This document shows, in pieces, positions 25,274 to 34,593 of a DNA stretch of 34,844 nucleotides. The position numbers and the translations under genes were made by a program. Location of the stretch: NCBI RefSeq assembly GCF_900167945.1, contig NZ_FUZA01000016.1, positions 1 through 34,844 of the forward strand. Direction: 5' to 3'. The notes below the pieces were generated by a model. The model saw nothing but the letters and a program-made list of their open reading frames with translations, was not told the origin of the DNA and ran no database searches. Numbering within the stretch: the first letter of the stretch is position 1; every line of letters begins with the position of its first letter. This DNA comes from Dyadobacter psychrophilus (lineage in GTDB: Bacteria > Bacteroidota > Bacteroidia > Cytophagales > Spirosomataceae).

Positions 25274-25305
25274 AAAAAAAACCTTCGGATGTAGCCGAAG
25301 GTTTT
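25274..25305 (-). terminator. Rho-independent terminator after the zinc ATPase gene
   Basis: An 11-bp perfect stem (25278-25288 with 25295-25305) around a 6-base loop, with eight As on the plus strand at its left side, i.e. a T-run on the minus strand. It lies just past the stop of the minus-strand ATPase gene and ends the czc operon. Confidence 0.85.
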
Positions 25306-25323
25306 CTATTGCATCTGAGCAGG

Positions 25324-27345
25324 TTAGATCTTTTTACCTTGAATGCGGAAGGCGTTCAGGATCGCCAGCAGCGCTACCCCTACGTCAGCAAAGACAGCTT
25401 CCCATAATGTAGCAATGCCTTCTGCACCCAAAAGAAGTACAACTGCTTTCACAGACATGGCAAGGATAATATTTTGCCAGACGATTGAGCGGGTAATTTT
25501 TCCTGCCCTGATTGCCGAAACGATCCTGGACGGCTGGTCATTTTGGATGACTACATCGGCAGTTTCTATCGTGGCATCCGAACCCAGTCCGCCCATGGCA
25601 ATGCCTGCATCAGCGAGTGCGACAACCGGCGCGTCATTGACACCATCCCCGACAAAGGCCAGATGTCTGCCGGCATCTTTAAAGCCCTGCACTTTTTCAA
25701 CCTTCCCTTCTGGCAACAGGTCCCCATACGCTTCATCAATCCCTAGCTCTTTTGCCACTTTCTGGGCAACTACTGATTTGTCCCCCGAGAGCATCACGGT
25801 CTTGATTCCCAGGGCATGCATATCTTTGATAGCCTGGGGGGCATCCTCTTTTATCTCGTCGGCAATCGTGATGTAACCGGCATACTTGCCATCGACGGCG
25901 ACAACAACAATGGTTTCCTGGATATCCTTGATATCACCCGGATAGGAAATTGAAAATTTATCCAGAAGTTTTAAATTACCGGCAAGCAGCGCTTTGCCTG
26001 CCACTTTCCCCTTCAAGCCATGCCCTGATATTTCTTCTACTTCGGTGGGATCTTCCGATTTTTTGTCCTGCTGGTATTCAATCACTGCCCTTGCCACCGG
26101 GTGTGTGGAAGCGCTTTCCAGCGATGCCGTCAGGTAAAGGAATTCTTCTTTTTCCATATCAGTGACAACCTGCTGTACTTTAAATACCCCCTTGGTAAGT
26201 GTGCCCGTCTTGTCCATGACAATGGTATCGACCTTGGTCATCACATCCAGGAAGTTAGAACCTTTAAAAAGGATACCGTTACGGGAAGCCAGACCAATAC
26301 CTCCAAAGTAACCCAGGGGAATAGATATGGTCAGTGCACAAGGGCAGGAAATAACAAGGAAAACCATCCCACGGTAAAGCCATTGATTAAACACATAATC
26401 GTCTACAAAAAAGTATGGCAGCACTGTAATGGCCAGGGCCAAAAAGAAGACAATCGGTGTATATATTTTGGCAAACTTGCTGATAAACAGCTGGGTCGGG
26501 GCTTTTCTGGCCGTCGCATCCTGCACCATTTCCAAAATCCTGGAAAGCTTTGAATCTTTGAAAGCCGTTGTCACTTTCAGCTCGATAGGCCTATCCAGGT
26601 TGATCATACCGGCCAGGACTACACTGCCTTTTTCTTTGGTATCCGGCTTGGACTCACCTGTTAATGCAGCTGTGTTAAAACTGGCCGAATCGGTCAGCAG
26701 CTCACTGTCCAGGGCGACTTTCTCCCCTGGCTTAACCATGATAATATCACCAATTGCCGCATCGGAGGGGTTAATGACCTTATTGCCTTCACTTCTCTTA
26801 ACGGTCACTTTGTCGGGGCGCACGTCCAACAGCGCTTTAATAGAGCGTTTAGACCGGTTGACTGCCAAATCCTGAAAGAGCTCGCCCAGCTCGTAAAAAA
26901 TCATGACAGCAACCCCTTCGGCAAATTCACCGATATAAAATGCGCCCAGTGTTGCCGTTGTCATGAGCGTGAACTCATTAAAAAAATCGGCTCTTTTGAC
27001 GCGTCTGAATGCAATTTGCAGTGTCTTGTGGCCAGCCAGGATATAGGCAATGACCATCAATCCAATCTCGACGGGCTTAGCAACAGGGACTTTAAAGCCT
27101 TTGCTTAGAAGAATAAAGCCTAGCAGGATCAAAAGGCTAAGCCATAATGCCCACCTGCTTTTGATCAGGCTTTCGCTTCCTGCTTGCCCGCCATGATCAT
27201 GCCCGTCCCCTTCACTATGACCTGTATCATCATCATCATGCTCTTCTCCTTCGGCATGGTCATGGCCTTCGTGCTGCTGTTTGGTAGCCAGTGCGCCGAC
27301 AACTGGGCCCTGCTTTTCAGGCTCTTTATTTTGGTTTTCTTCCAT
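25324..27345 (-). CDS. ZntA/CadA-type Zn2+/Cd2+/Co2+-translocating P-type ATPase
   Basis: A 673-aa inner-membrane P1B ATPase. A His/Asp/Glu-rich N-terminal tail (residues 20-60, with GHDHAEGEEHDDDD and GHDHGG) replaces an HMA domain. The membrane metal motif is CPC at 334-336, and DKTGT starts at Asp378. The HP motif is STHPVARAV, the hinge is GDGVNDAPVVALADAGIAMG. The last helix carries FADVGVALLAILNAFRIQ; its Asp is characteristic of the Zn/Cd (P1B-2) group rather than the copper group, so a divalent cation is the substrate. It is the last gene of the czc operon, 13 bases after the NicO-like gene. Confidence 0.92.
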   Translation of the reverse strand: MEENQNKEPEKQGPVVGALATKQQHEGHDHAEGEEHDDDDTGHSEGDGHDHGGQAGSESLIKSRWALWLSLLILLGFILLSKGFKVPVAKPVEIGLMVIAYILAGHKTLQIAFRRVKRADFFNEFTLMTTATLGAFYIGEFAEGVAVMIFYELGELFQDLAVNRSKRSIKALLDVRPDKVTVKRSEGNKVINPSDAAIGDIIMVKPGEKVALDSELLTDSASFNTAALTGESKPDTKEKGSVVLAGMINLDRPIELKVTTAFKDSKLSRILEMVQDATARKAPTQLFISKFAKIYTPIVFFLALAITVLPYFFVDDYVFNQWLYRGMVFLVISCPCALTISIPLGYFGGIGLASRNGILFKGSNFLDVMTKVDTIVMDKTGTLTKGVFKVQQVVTDMEKEEFLYLTASLESASTHPVARAVIEYQQDKKSEDPTEVEEISGHGLKGKVAGKALLAGNLKLLDKFSISYPGDIKDIQETIVVVAVDGKYAGYITIADEIKEDAPQAIKDMHALGIKTVMLSGDKSVVAQKVAKELGIDEAYGDLLPEGKVEKVQGFKDAGRHLAFVGDGVNDAPVVALADAGIAMGGLGSDATIETADVVIQNDQPSRIVSAIRAGKITRSIVWQNIILAMSVKAVVLLLGAEGIATLWEAVFADVGVALLAILNAFRIQGKKI

Positions 27346-27358
27346 GATATTGCTGCTT

Positions 27359-27979
27359 TTAAATTTCTACAATAAAGTTTAATATGGCCAGGGCAATAAG
27401 TGTAAGCCCGGTAATGAGCTGCTCATAGTGTTCCAGCCAATGAATGTTTATGCTTTTAATCCCTTTCCTTCCCAGGCTTACCATCAGCATCATCCCTGAA
27501 AGGGTCAACACATTGTAAATAAGAACAATTGTCAAAACCGCATACCACCCAATTGCTCCGGCGTTCAAAAAATAGGCGTTGATCTCAAAGCAAGGTGAGA
27601 GAAACATCATCAGCATCAGCGACAACAGTATCCTTCGGTGGCTGCCGTATTTCAACAATTTTTCATCGATATGGCTATGTGCCTGATGGCGATAATGTTG
27701 CATGACAAACCACAGTCCCAGGAGCAGCAAAAACAAGGGTACAATCTTACTGGCAATAACACTTTGGTTCTCTGAGAGCTGAAAGCCAGCAAAGCTGACC
27801 ATCAACCCAAAGATGGTTGTACTTAATGTATGCGCCGCCCCTGCCAAAAATGTAGTATTCAGGACCTGCCTTTTGCTCCACCCCATAGAGTTTCCGATCG
27901 TAACAAAAGGAAGCCAATGGCTGGGGATCAGTGCATGGATCAGGCTAAGTGCAATACTGCCAAGGATAATCTGGTTCAT
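27359..27979 (-). CDS. NicO/UreH-like polytopic membrane protein
   Basis: A 206-aa inner-membrane protein with about six TM helices. The first helix has SLIHALIPSHWLPF, similar to the HAxxPDH-type motif of NicO/RcnA/UreH-like metal permeases. His60 in GAAHTLSTT is a second likely ligand. A loop with HYRHQAHSHID (about residues 114-124) adds several His residues. The family includes nickel/cobalt exporters, so export or delivery of a divalent cation is reasonable, but the exact ion is unknown. It follows the adaptor gene by two bases and precedes the Zn-ATPase gene by 13, so it is clearly co-transcribed. Confidence 0.72.
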   Translation of the reverse strand: MNQIILGSIALSLIHALIPSHWLPFVTIGNSMGWSKRQVLNTTFLAGAAHTLSTTIFGLMVSFAGFQLSENQSVIASKIVPLFLLLLGLWFVMQHYRHQAHSHIDEKLLKYGSHRRILLSLMLMMFLSPCFEINAYFLNAGAIGWYAVLTIVLIYNVLTLSGMMLMVSLGRKGIKSINIHWLEHYEQLITGLTLIALAILNFIVEI

Positions 27980-27981
27980 AG

Positions 27982-29208
27982 TTAGTGGCCTTCTTCTTCC
28001 TCTGAATTTTTAAGTTTCGATAAAAGGGCATATGCCCCTTTGAGAACAATCTTCGGGGCTTGGTCGTCAAATTCCTGCGGGAATTTTATTTGTGTGTACC
28101 CGTTTTCTGATACCCCTTTGCTTACCTGTACCATCTCAAAAGTCAGTCCCTCTGACTCTGCACCCTTTGAGGTACTGTCTGTGTGGGCACCTTCGGCACG
28201 CTGCACGAAAATGTATGATTCCCCTTCAAAATCAACGATAGCCTGGCTTGGAAGCGCAGTCACAGGGTTTGCACCGGTTTCGATCACTGCTTTTACAAAA
28301 TTTTGTGGCAACAGGCCCTTATCATCTTTCTCCAGGTGACAATGCACGCGCACTGTGCGGTCTTCATTGATCTTCTGGTTGATCAGGTATACCTTGGCCA
28401 GGTACTCCTTGCCCGGGTTGTTGCTGACTGTAAAGCGCACCAGTTGGCCTAGTTTAATTTTGGGGATATCCTGCTCAAATATCGAAAGCTCGACATGCAA
28501 GTGGTCTGTGTCCACAATTTCAAACATCACATCGGTCGGGTTCACGTATTTTCCAAGGTTCACATTCACAGTCGTGACCGATCCGCTGATGGGTGAACGT
28601 ATCACGGCGCTGTTGACAATGGTTCCCTTTTGTAAGACATTTAGGTTTATGCCAGCCGTAATAAGCCTTTCTTTTAAACCTGCCAACCGAGCTTTCTGTG
28701 TCTTTACCTCGGAGGTTGCTTGTTGCAATACTTTTTGGGCATTGATATTTTCCTTGCTCAACTCCAACTGACGGCTGTACTCCTGCTGGGCGTATTCCAG
28801 CTTACTTTCCGTTTCCAGGTAGTCTTGCTGGATCTGGATAAAATCAGGGTTTTCGATGGTTGCCAGTACCTGTCCTTTCTTAACCTGCATGCCCTGCAAA
28901 AGCTCGGTTTTTCTGACAAAGCCACCCAGCGGGGCTGAAATGCTCACCAGGTTTTGCGGCGGGATATCAATTACTCCGTTGGCAGTCACAACAGCACTCA
29001 GATTACGGGTACTGGCCGTGCCCAATTTGATAGCTGCCGTTTCATATTGCGCTTTGGTCAGCTCAACGACATTACTTTCTTCTCCTTCATGATGCTCTTC
29101 GTCTTGATGGGCTGGCTCCTGCTGCTTTTCTTCTTGCTTTTTACCGCAGGCCAAAATGCCTGTTAGAAGAAAGAAGACCACTAATATATTTTTCATTGTA
29201 TACATCAT
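27982..29208 (-). CDS. czcB: HME-RND efflux periplasmic adaptor (CzcB/CusB-like) lipoprotein
   Basis: A 408-aa membrane-fusion protein. The signal ends GILACGKK with the lipidated Cys21; the ATG 12 bases downstream (MKNIL) is an equally good start. A His/Glu-rich segment (HQDEEHHEGEE) follows, a likely metal-binding or sensing stretch. The conserved adaptor core has ISAPLGGFVRKTELLQGMQV (lipoyl half-motif), a coiled-coil hairpin at about 125-180 (LETESKLEYAQQEYSRQ), and the second half with VIRSPISGSVTTVNVN. C-terminal beta domains follow. It links the inner-membrane pump with the TolC part of the CzcA fusion. The gene is 27 bases after czcA. Confidence 0.92.
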   Translation of the reverse strand: MMYTMKNILVVFFLLTGILACGKKQEEKQQEPAHQDEEHHEGEESNVVELTKAQYETAAIKLGTASTRNLSAVVTANGVIDIPPQNLVSISAPLGGFVRKTELLQGMQVKKGQVLATIENPDFIQIQQDYLETESKLEYAQQEYSRQLELSKENINAQKVLQQATSEVKTQKARLAGLKERLITAGINLNVLQKGTIVNSAVIRSPISGSVTTVNVNLGKYVNPTDVMFEIVDTDHLHVELSIFEQDIPKIKLGQLVRFTVSNNPGKEYLAKVYLINQKINEDRTVRVHCHLEKDDKGLLPQNFVKAVIETGANPVTALPSQAIVDFEGESYIFVQRAEGAHTDSTSKGAESEGLTFEMVQVSKGVSENGYTQIKFPQEFDDQAPKIVLKGAYALLSKLKNSEEEEGH

Positions 29209-29235
29209 TAGTAATGATTGATTGTTTTAAACCGG

Positions 29236-32200
29236 TCATTGCTGTCCGGAGACCAGAAATTCAATTTCGATGACCGATTGGTTATAACTGTCAAGCAGCT
29301 CCATATAAGTAGACCTGATATTTAAAGCTCTGGTCAGTGCCTGCGAAAACTCGACATAGCCAATCTCGCCCGCTTCATATGCCTTTGTGGCATTGCCTGC
29401 GATCACATTTGCTAAAACCAATGTTTTTTGTTCATATAAAACCAGGCTCTGATTTGCGCTCTGATAAGACTGGATAGCCTGCTGCAAATTGTTGCCTAAC
29501 TGCAAGCGTGCAAGATCCACCTGGTTCTGCGCTAGTTTTTCATTAAGCTCGGATGCTTTAACGCGCGCCCTGGCTGCACCGCTGAATACAGGAATAGAAA
29601 CACCTAGTTGAAAGCCCTGGAAACGCTTCCCTGCGCCATAAAAAACTTCTGTACCATTGATGTTTTGCCCGCCAATTAAAGACTGGTTAAAATATCCAAT
29701 GCTAAAATCAGGCAACAGGCTGGTGCGTGAAACGGCAGTAGCCTGTTTCTCAATGGCGATTTGCTGGCTTAGGTACTGTAAATAGGGATTTGAATTAATC
29801 CCCGCAGTATCAAGTATCTGTCCAAGGTCACGTCTTACCAATGTGTCAGTCTGGGCTTCGACTGGCTGTGCGCTGTTAAGCAGCATTTGCAGCTGCTTTT
29901 GCAGGACTAGCAAACTGCCCCGGTTTTGAATAAGGCGGGCCTGGATTTCACCCTGCTCACTTTCGGCCACTGAATATTCGAGCTGACTTGTTTCGCCAGT
30001 TTTAAAGCGCAGGGCTGCTGCTTTTACAAACCGGTCCGCCCGCAAGCCTTCCCCTTGTAGCAACTGCTGCTGTTGTTTTAAGAGTACCTGCTGATAATAA
30101 TTGCTTTTAATTTGCCGGATCAGCTCCGCCTGGGTTACTTCAAGCCTTGCTTGTGCGCCGTTAATTTGGGCAGACAACAACGCTTTCCTTTTGCTGGCCA
30201 CCTTTGGGTGGGGCAATGTCTGCGAGATATTGAACTGGTTATCAAACCTGTTACTGTTATACTGCCCGCCCATCCAGGAGATATCCGTTTTTGCGATATC
30301 AGCAGAACTCCCAAGTAGCGCACGCTGATAATCGATCTGGTAAATTCCTGCTTTCACTTCCAGGTTTTTACTGGCCGCTTCACTAATTGCTGTTTCAAGA
30401 GAAATTTTGCGGCTTACATGCGTGGAATCTTGTGCCTGGACACCTGGAACAGAAAAGCTGCATACAGCAAAAACAAGCAGAAGTGCCCCGGCCTGTTTAG
30501 TGGCAGCACCACCAAAACGCTTTTCAACAATCAGGTAAAGCACCGGCAGTACCAATAGGGTTAAAAGCGTCGCAGAAACAAGCCCTCCGATGACCACAGT
30601 TGCAAGCGGGCGCTGGACTTCAGCGCCTGAGCTATTGGACAAAGCCATGGGCAAAAACCCGAGTGATGCCACAAGGGCTGTCATCAGTACTGGTCGCAAA
30701 CGGGTTTCGGTTCCCTGAAATATGACCTTTTTCAAATCACTCATCCCTTCTTTTCTAAGCGAATTGAATTCGGCAATGAGCACGATACCATTTAATACGG
30801 CCACACCAAAAAGTGCGATAAAGCCGATGCCCGCCGATATACTGAAAGGCATTCCACGAAGTGAAAGGGCAAAGATGCCCCCGATTGCAGACAGCGGGAT
30901 AGCCGTAAGGATCAAAAGGCTTTGGCGCAGTGAGTTAAATGTAAAATAGAGCAGCACAAAAATCAGCAGCAATGCAATTGGCACAGCAACACTTAAACGG
31001 GTGTTGGCCTCTTGCAAGTTTTGGAACTGGCCGCCATAAGTTGTGTAATAGCCCGTAGGAAGCTTTATCTGGCTATCAATTTTGGCTTGTAGCTCTTTTA
31101 CAATACTTTCTACATCCCTGCCACGTACATTAAAAGCTACCGTTATCCGGCGCTTGGCGTCCTCCCTCTGGATTTGGTTTGCGCCTGTCTTCATCTCGAC
31201 GGTAGCAATCTGGCTCAGTGGCACCTGCTCTCCATGTGATGTAGTAACAAACAACGCTTGTACGTCTTCCAGGGCCTGACGGTTTTCGCTTTTAAGCCTG
31301 ACTACCAGATCATACCGCTTTTCGCCCTCATAAACCAGGCCAGCACTGCTACCGGCAAACCCGGTATTAATGGTGCGGTTGGCATCCTGGATGCTGATGC
31401 CAAACTGGGACATGCGGTCACGGTCAAAAGTAACGACAATCTGCGGCAGGCCACTTACTTCTTCCACATACAGGTCTTGGGCCCCTTCGACAGATGCCAC
31501 CAGTTTTCCTATCTTGCCTGCCTGCTGGGCTAATACATCCAGGTCTTCCCCAAAAATCTTGATGGCCACGTCTTGTTTCACCCCTGAGATCAGCTCATTA
31601 AACCGCATCTGGATAGGCTGTTGAAAACCAAATGTTACGCCGGGAATGGATTCAGTTAGCAGCTGCTGCATTTTATCAGCAAGTTCTTCCCTGCCTTTCG
31701 CCTTTGTCCACATAGATTTTTCCTTTAATATAACCATCACATCACCGGCTTCTACCGGCATTGGGTCGGTCGGGATTTCGGAAGACCCAATTTTTCCAAC
31801 CACTTCTATGACTTCATCCGGAAAGTTTTTACGGAGTAACCCAGCTGCTTTTTGTACCGCGTCGATAGATTCAGAAAGGGAACTGCCAGTCAATACACGC
31901 AGCTCTACGGCAAAATCACCTTCGTCGAGCTGCGGGATAAACTCACCGCCCATATTTAAAAACATCCAAAGGCTGACAGCGAAAAGTGCCAGTGCTGTCA
32001 AAACTACAATTAGTCGTCGCCGTAGGGCGAAGCCTAATGCAGGCAAATAAAGCCTGTGAAAAAAGGCTATGATGCGGTCTGAAATATTGGGCTTAAGCTC
32101 ATTTTGTTTACTTAAAAACAAAGCTGAAACCATCGGCACGTAGGTCAGGGAAAGAATAAATGCGCCCAGGATCGCAAAGCTGACGGTCTGCGCCATTGGC

Positions 32201-33624
32201 CGGAACATTTTCCCTTCAATGCCCACAAGGGCAAGGATCGGCAGGTACACAATCAGGATAATGATTTCACCAAAGGCCGCTGAATTCCGGATTTTGGAGG
32301 CCGATTCATAAACCTCATTATCCATTTCCTGCTGCGAGAGCCGGTGTGTATATTTCTTGCCCATAATATGGTGCAGCGTGGCTTCCACAATGATAACAGC
32401 GCCATCTACGATCAAGCCGAAGTCAATCGCGCCAAGGCTCATCAGGTTGCCCGATACGCCGAACAGGTTCATCATACTGACGGCAAAAAGCATCGCCAGT
32501 GGGATCACCGAGGCGACCACGAGCCCGGCGCGCAGGTTGCCCAGCAAAAGTATCAGAACAAAAATGACAATAAGCGCCCCTTCGACCAGGTTTTTAGAAA
32601 CAGTGCCAATGGCATTATTGACCAGTTTTGTGCGGTCCAAAAACGGCTCGATCACCACACCTTCCGGGAGCGTTTTACTGATCTGCTGGATTCTTTCTTT
32701 TACATTGCCGATCACTTTGGCTGCATTTGCGCCTTTCAGCATCAACACCAGCCCGCCAACCACTTCACCTTCATCATTGCGCGTCATTGCACCATAACGG
32801 ACAGCACTGCCGTACTGGACAGTTGCGATATCACGGATCAGGACAGGCAGGCCGTTTGCAGTCTCTTTGACCTGGATACTTTCAATATCTTTCAGGTTTG
32901 CAATCAGCCCCTCGCTTCTGATAAAGTACGCATTGGGCTTTTTGTCGATGTAGGCCCCGCCCGTATTCTGGTTATTTCTTTCAAGGGCCGAAAAAATCTC
33001 GCTCATCGAGATTTGGGCACTTCTGAGCTTGAAAGGATCAATTGCGATTTCGTATTGTTTGAGAAATCCACCAAAACTGCTTACATCAGCAATCCCTTCG
33101 GTACCCAACAGCTGCCGTCTGACAATCCAGTCCTGGATACTTCTAAGCTCCATAGGCGGATACTTTTTCTCATATCCTTTTTTGGTGTGCAATACATACT
33201 GATAAATCTCGCCAAGACCGGTAGTAACTGGTGCTAGCTCGGGTGACCCTGCGCCAGGTGGTATCTGCTCCACCGCACTTTGCAGGCGCTCGGAAACTTG
33301 CTGCCGGGCCCAGTAAACGTCAATGTTGTCTTTGAAAACGATCGTCACAACTGAGAGCCCAAACCGCGACATGGAGCGGATTTCTTCCGTGCTCGGGATC
33401 GTTGCCATGGCTGTTTCAACCGGGAACGTTACAAGGCGCTCTACTTCCTGCGCGGCCAGCGAAGGACTGCTTGTGATGATCTGCACCTGGTTGTTGGTAA
33501 TGTCGGGCACAGCATCAATGGGAAGCTGCGTGAGCGAATAGATCCCCCAGACGACAAGGGCCAGGGTAAATATGCCAACAACAAGCTTATTATGAATTGA
33601 AAAATGAATGACTTTATCTAACAT
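29236..33624 (-). CDS. czcA: CzcA/CusA-type RND metal pump fused to a TolC-like outer-membrane channel
   Basis: A 1462-aa protein. Residues 1-1037 are a full heavy-metal RND pump: 12 TM helices, two large periplasmic loops, and the proton-relay motif DFGLIVDGAVIIVE with Asp401, Asp407 and Glu414. After the last pump helix come Lys1035-Arg1036, then a hydrophobic segment (about 1046-1062) ending VQA|QD, which looks like an internal signal peptide. Residues 1065-1462 are an outer-membrane efflux protein (TolC/CzcC) with long coiled-coil helices (NLEVKAGIYQIDYQRALLG, AEGSYSV-like repeats) and SIPVFSGAARARVKASE. The pump motif set fits divalent cations (Zn/Co/Cd) better than Cu/Ag, and the neighbours (Zn ATPase, NicO-like) agree. 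Such fusions are known in Bacteroidota. It is the main gene of the operon, after the DUF6660 gene. Confidence 0.93.
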   Translation of the reverse strand: MLDKVIHFSIHNKLVVGIFTLALVVWGIYSLTQLPIDAVPDITNNQVQIITSSPSLAAQEVERLVTFPVETAMATIPSTEEIRSMSRFGLSVVTIVFKDNIDVYWARQQVSERLQSAVEQIPPGAGSPELAPVTTGLGEIYQYVLHTKKGYEKKYPPMELRSIQDWIVRRQLLGTEGIADVSSFGGFLKQYEIAIDPFKLRSAQISMSEIFSALERNNQNTGGAYIDKKPNAYFIRSEGLIANLKDIESIQVKETANGLPVLIRDIATVQYGSAVRYGAMTRNDEGEVVGGLVLMLKGANAAKVIGNVKERIQQISKTLPEGVVIEPFLDRTKLVNNAIGTVSKNLVEGALIVIFVLILLLGNLRAGLVVASVIPLAMLFAVSMMNLFGVSGNLMSLGAIDFGLIVDGAVIIVEATLHHIMGKKYTHRLSQQEMDNEVYESASKIRNSAAFGEIIILIVYLPILALVGIEGKMFRPMAQTVSFAILGAFILSLTYVPMVSALFLSKQNELKPNISDRIIAFFHRLYLPALGFALRRRLIVVLTALALFAVSLWMFLNMGGEFIPQLDEGDFAVELRVLTGSSLSESIDAVQKAAGLLRKNFPDEVIEVVGKIGSSEIPTDPMPVEAGDVMVILKEKSMWTKAKGREELADKMQQLLTESIPGVTFGFQQPIQMRFNELISGVKQDVAIKIFGEDLDVLAQQAGKIGKLVASVEGAQDLYVEEVSGLPQIVVTFDRDRMSQFGISIQDANRTINTGFAGSSAGLVYEGEKRYDLVVRLKSENRQALEDVQALFVTTSHGEQVPLSQIATVEMKTGANQIQREDAKRRITVAFNVRGRDVESIVKELQAKIDSQIKLPTGYYTTYGGQFQNLQEANTRLSVAVPIALLLIFVLLYFTFNSLRQSLLILTAIPLSAIGGIFALSLRGMPFSISAGIGFIALFGVAVLNGIVLIAEFNSLRKEGMSDLKKVIFQGTETRLRPVLMTALVASLGFLPMALSNSSGAEVQRPLATVVIGGLVSATLLTLLVLPVLYLIVEKRFGGAATKQAGALLLVFAVCSFSVPGVQAQDSTHVSRKISLETAISEAASKNLEVKAGIYQIDYQRALLGSSADIAKTDISWMGGQYNSNRFDNQFNISQTLPHPKVASKRKALLSAQINGAQARLEVTQAELIRQIKSNYYQQVLLKQQQQLLQGEGLRADRFVKAAALRFKTGETSQLEYSVAESEQGEIQARLIQNRGSLLVLQKQLQMLLNSAQPVEAQTDTLVRRDLGQILDTAGINSNPYLQYLSQQIAIEKQATAVSRTSLLPDFSIGYFNQSLIGGQNINGTEVFYGAGKRFQGFQLGVSIPVFSGAARARVKASELNEKLAQNQVDLARLQLGNNLQQAIQSYQSANQSLVLYEQKTLVLANVIAGNATKAYEAGEIGYVEFSQALTRALNIRSTYMELLDSYNQSVIEIEFLVSGQQ

Positions 33625-33711
33625 CTGAACTTAGAATTTGTGTAGAATGAGCCTATAACCGTGACTTAAAAAGCCACAGCAATAAGGCAAACCATAAATG
33701 AATGGGTTACA

Positions 33712-34032
33712 CTAAATCCTGGGAGGTTGCCAGATTGATGTCAGACCGCCGCCATCATTACGGTCGGTATAGGTAAAAGCCTTATCACTAAAAAAAGCAG
33801 TAGATGCTACTTCTGGCAAAGACATAACGGGATCTTGAAGCGTTATGCCGGCGCAGCATGCACAAATACAAAACGGGGAACAAAGGTCAACAATTCCCTG
33901 ATCCTGGTGATCGGCATTGGCATTAATGGTGGCCTTAGTGGCCGGATATGAGACACGCAATACTTCATCCTGGCAGGGAATGCAGGAAAGTATCACCGTG
34001 TAAAAAGCTAATATGTAAAGAGCTAATCTCAT
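33712..34032 (-). CDS. DUF6660 small exported Cys-rich protein
   Basis: A 106-aa protein with an N-terminal hydrophobic signal (residues 3-18, ending near SCIPC). The signature is a dense cysteine block CSPFCICACC at about residues 51-60, plus Cys17, Cys20 and others. In this phylum such proteins typically sit in front of czc operons and are annotated DUF6660. The dense cysteines suggest metal binding or sensing in the periplasm, but no function has been shown. It lies 87 bases before czcA on the same strand and is probably the first gene of that operon. Confidence 0.78.
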   Translation of the reverse strand: MRLALYILAFYTVILSCIPCQDEVLRVSYPATKATINANADHQDQGIVDLCSPFCICACCAGITLQDPVMSLPEVASTAFFSDKAFTYTDRNDGGGLTSIWQPPRI

Positions 34033-34039
34033 AATACTG

Positions 34040-34047
34040 CAAAATTA
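34040..34047 (-). promoter_or_regulatory. Candidate -7 box for the czc operon
   Basis: On the minus strand TAATTTTG matches TAnnTTTG. It ends 8 bases before the DUF6660 ATG, which would give a very short leader; a TTG lies 15 bases upstream of it, which is closer than usual. Support is therefore weak. Confidence 0.28.
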
Positions 34048-34130
34048 GCTCAATAAAACATGCAACAGGTAGTCAGAAACAAATAAGATCTAAACCATAT
34101 TTGCAGTCTTGCATGCAAGCACCCAAAGCC

Positions 34131-34322
34131 ATGAAAAGCAAAAAGGTCATTCCGCACATTACAAATCGTACAAAGCCGGTGAAGTCCCCGTACCGTTCAT
34201 TGATGAAGGCATCAAAGCCCACTAAGCCATCTACCTTGCTAAGGATTCTTTATTTTCTGTTAGGAGCGTTCTTGGTGACAGCGATATTTTTAAAACTTAG
34301 CCACTATTTTATGGCGCATTAA
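34131..34322 (+). CDS. Small predicted single-pass membrane protein
   Basis: The frame is open from 34101, but the ATG at 34131 (MKSKKVIPHITNRTK) gives a more natural 63-residue protein: a long Lys/Arg-rich cytosolic segment followed by one hydrophobic helix (LLRILYFLLGAFLVTAIFL) and a His-containing end (LSHYFMAH). It is divergent to the DUF6660 gene. No family is recognised. The length and composition are protein-like, but the support is modest. Confidence 0.42.
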   Translation: MKSKKVIPHITNRTKPVKSPYRSLMKASKPTKPSTLLRILYFLLGAFLVTAIFLKLSHYFMAH

Positions 34323-34593
34323 AATGCGGCCATGTTTGTAATGATCAGTCAGTCAAAGCCGACCACTGCACCTACCTTCTTTGCCATTCACCAGGCTAAA
34401 ATTTCTCTGTAGCAGGGAAAAGTACAGTTTAACGTGCTCTGTTTCAAAATGGCAAAACATTAAATCGTTGTTTTACAAGTACTTAATTAACAGTTTTAAG
34501 CCATTTTCAAATTACAAAAATACCACCGTGGCCGTTGCGGAACTATCCTGACAAATGAATTTGAGGAATTCTAAAATCTGACTTGTGAGATTC
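34323..34593. other. Intergenic stretch, probable border of an IS1182 element
   Basis: No coding frame. An imperfect hairpin at about 34560-34600 (TTGAGGAATTCT with AGATTCTCAA) lies just past the transposase stop and may be a terminator. The outer end of the insertion sequence should lie here but no inverted repeat can be confirmed, because the other end is outside the window. Confidence 0.3.

Noticed and set aside
32344..33237. 297-codon open frame on the plus strand
   Set aside because: It is antisense to the first part of the czcA-TolC gene, lacks any domain, and is explained by the codon bias of the real gene.
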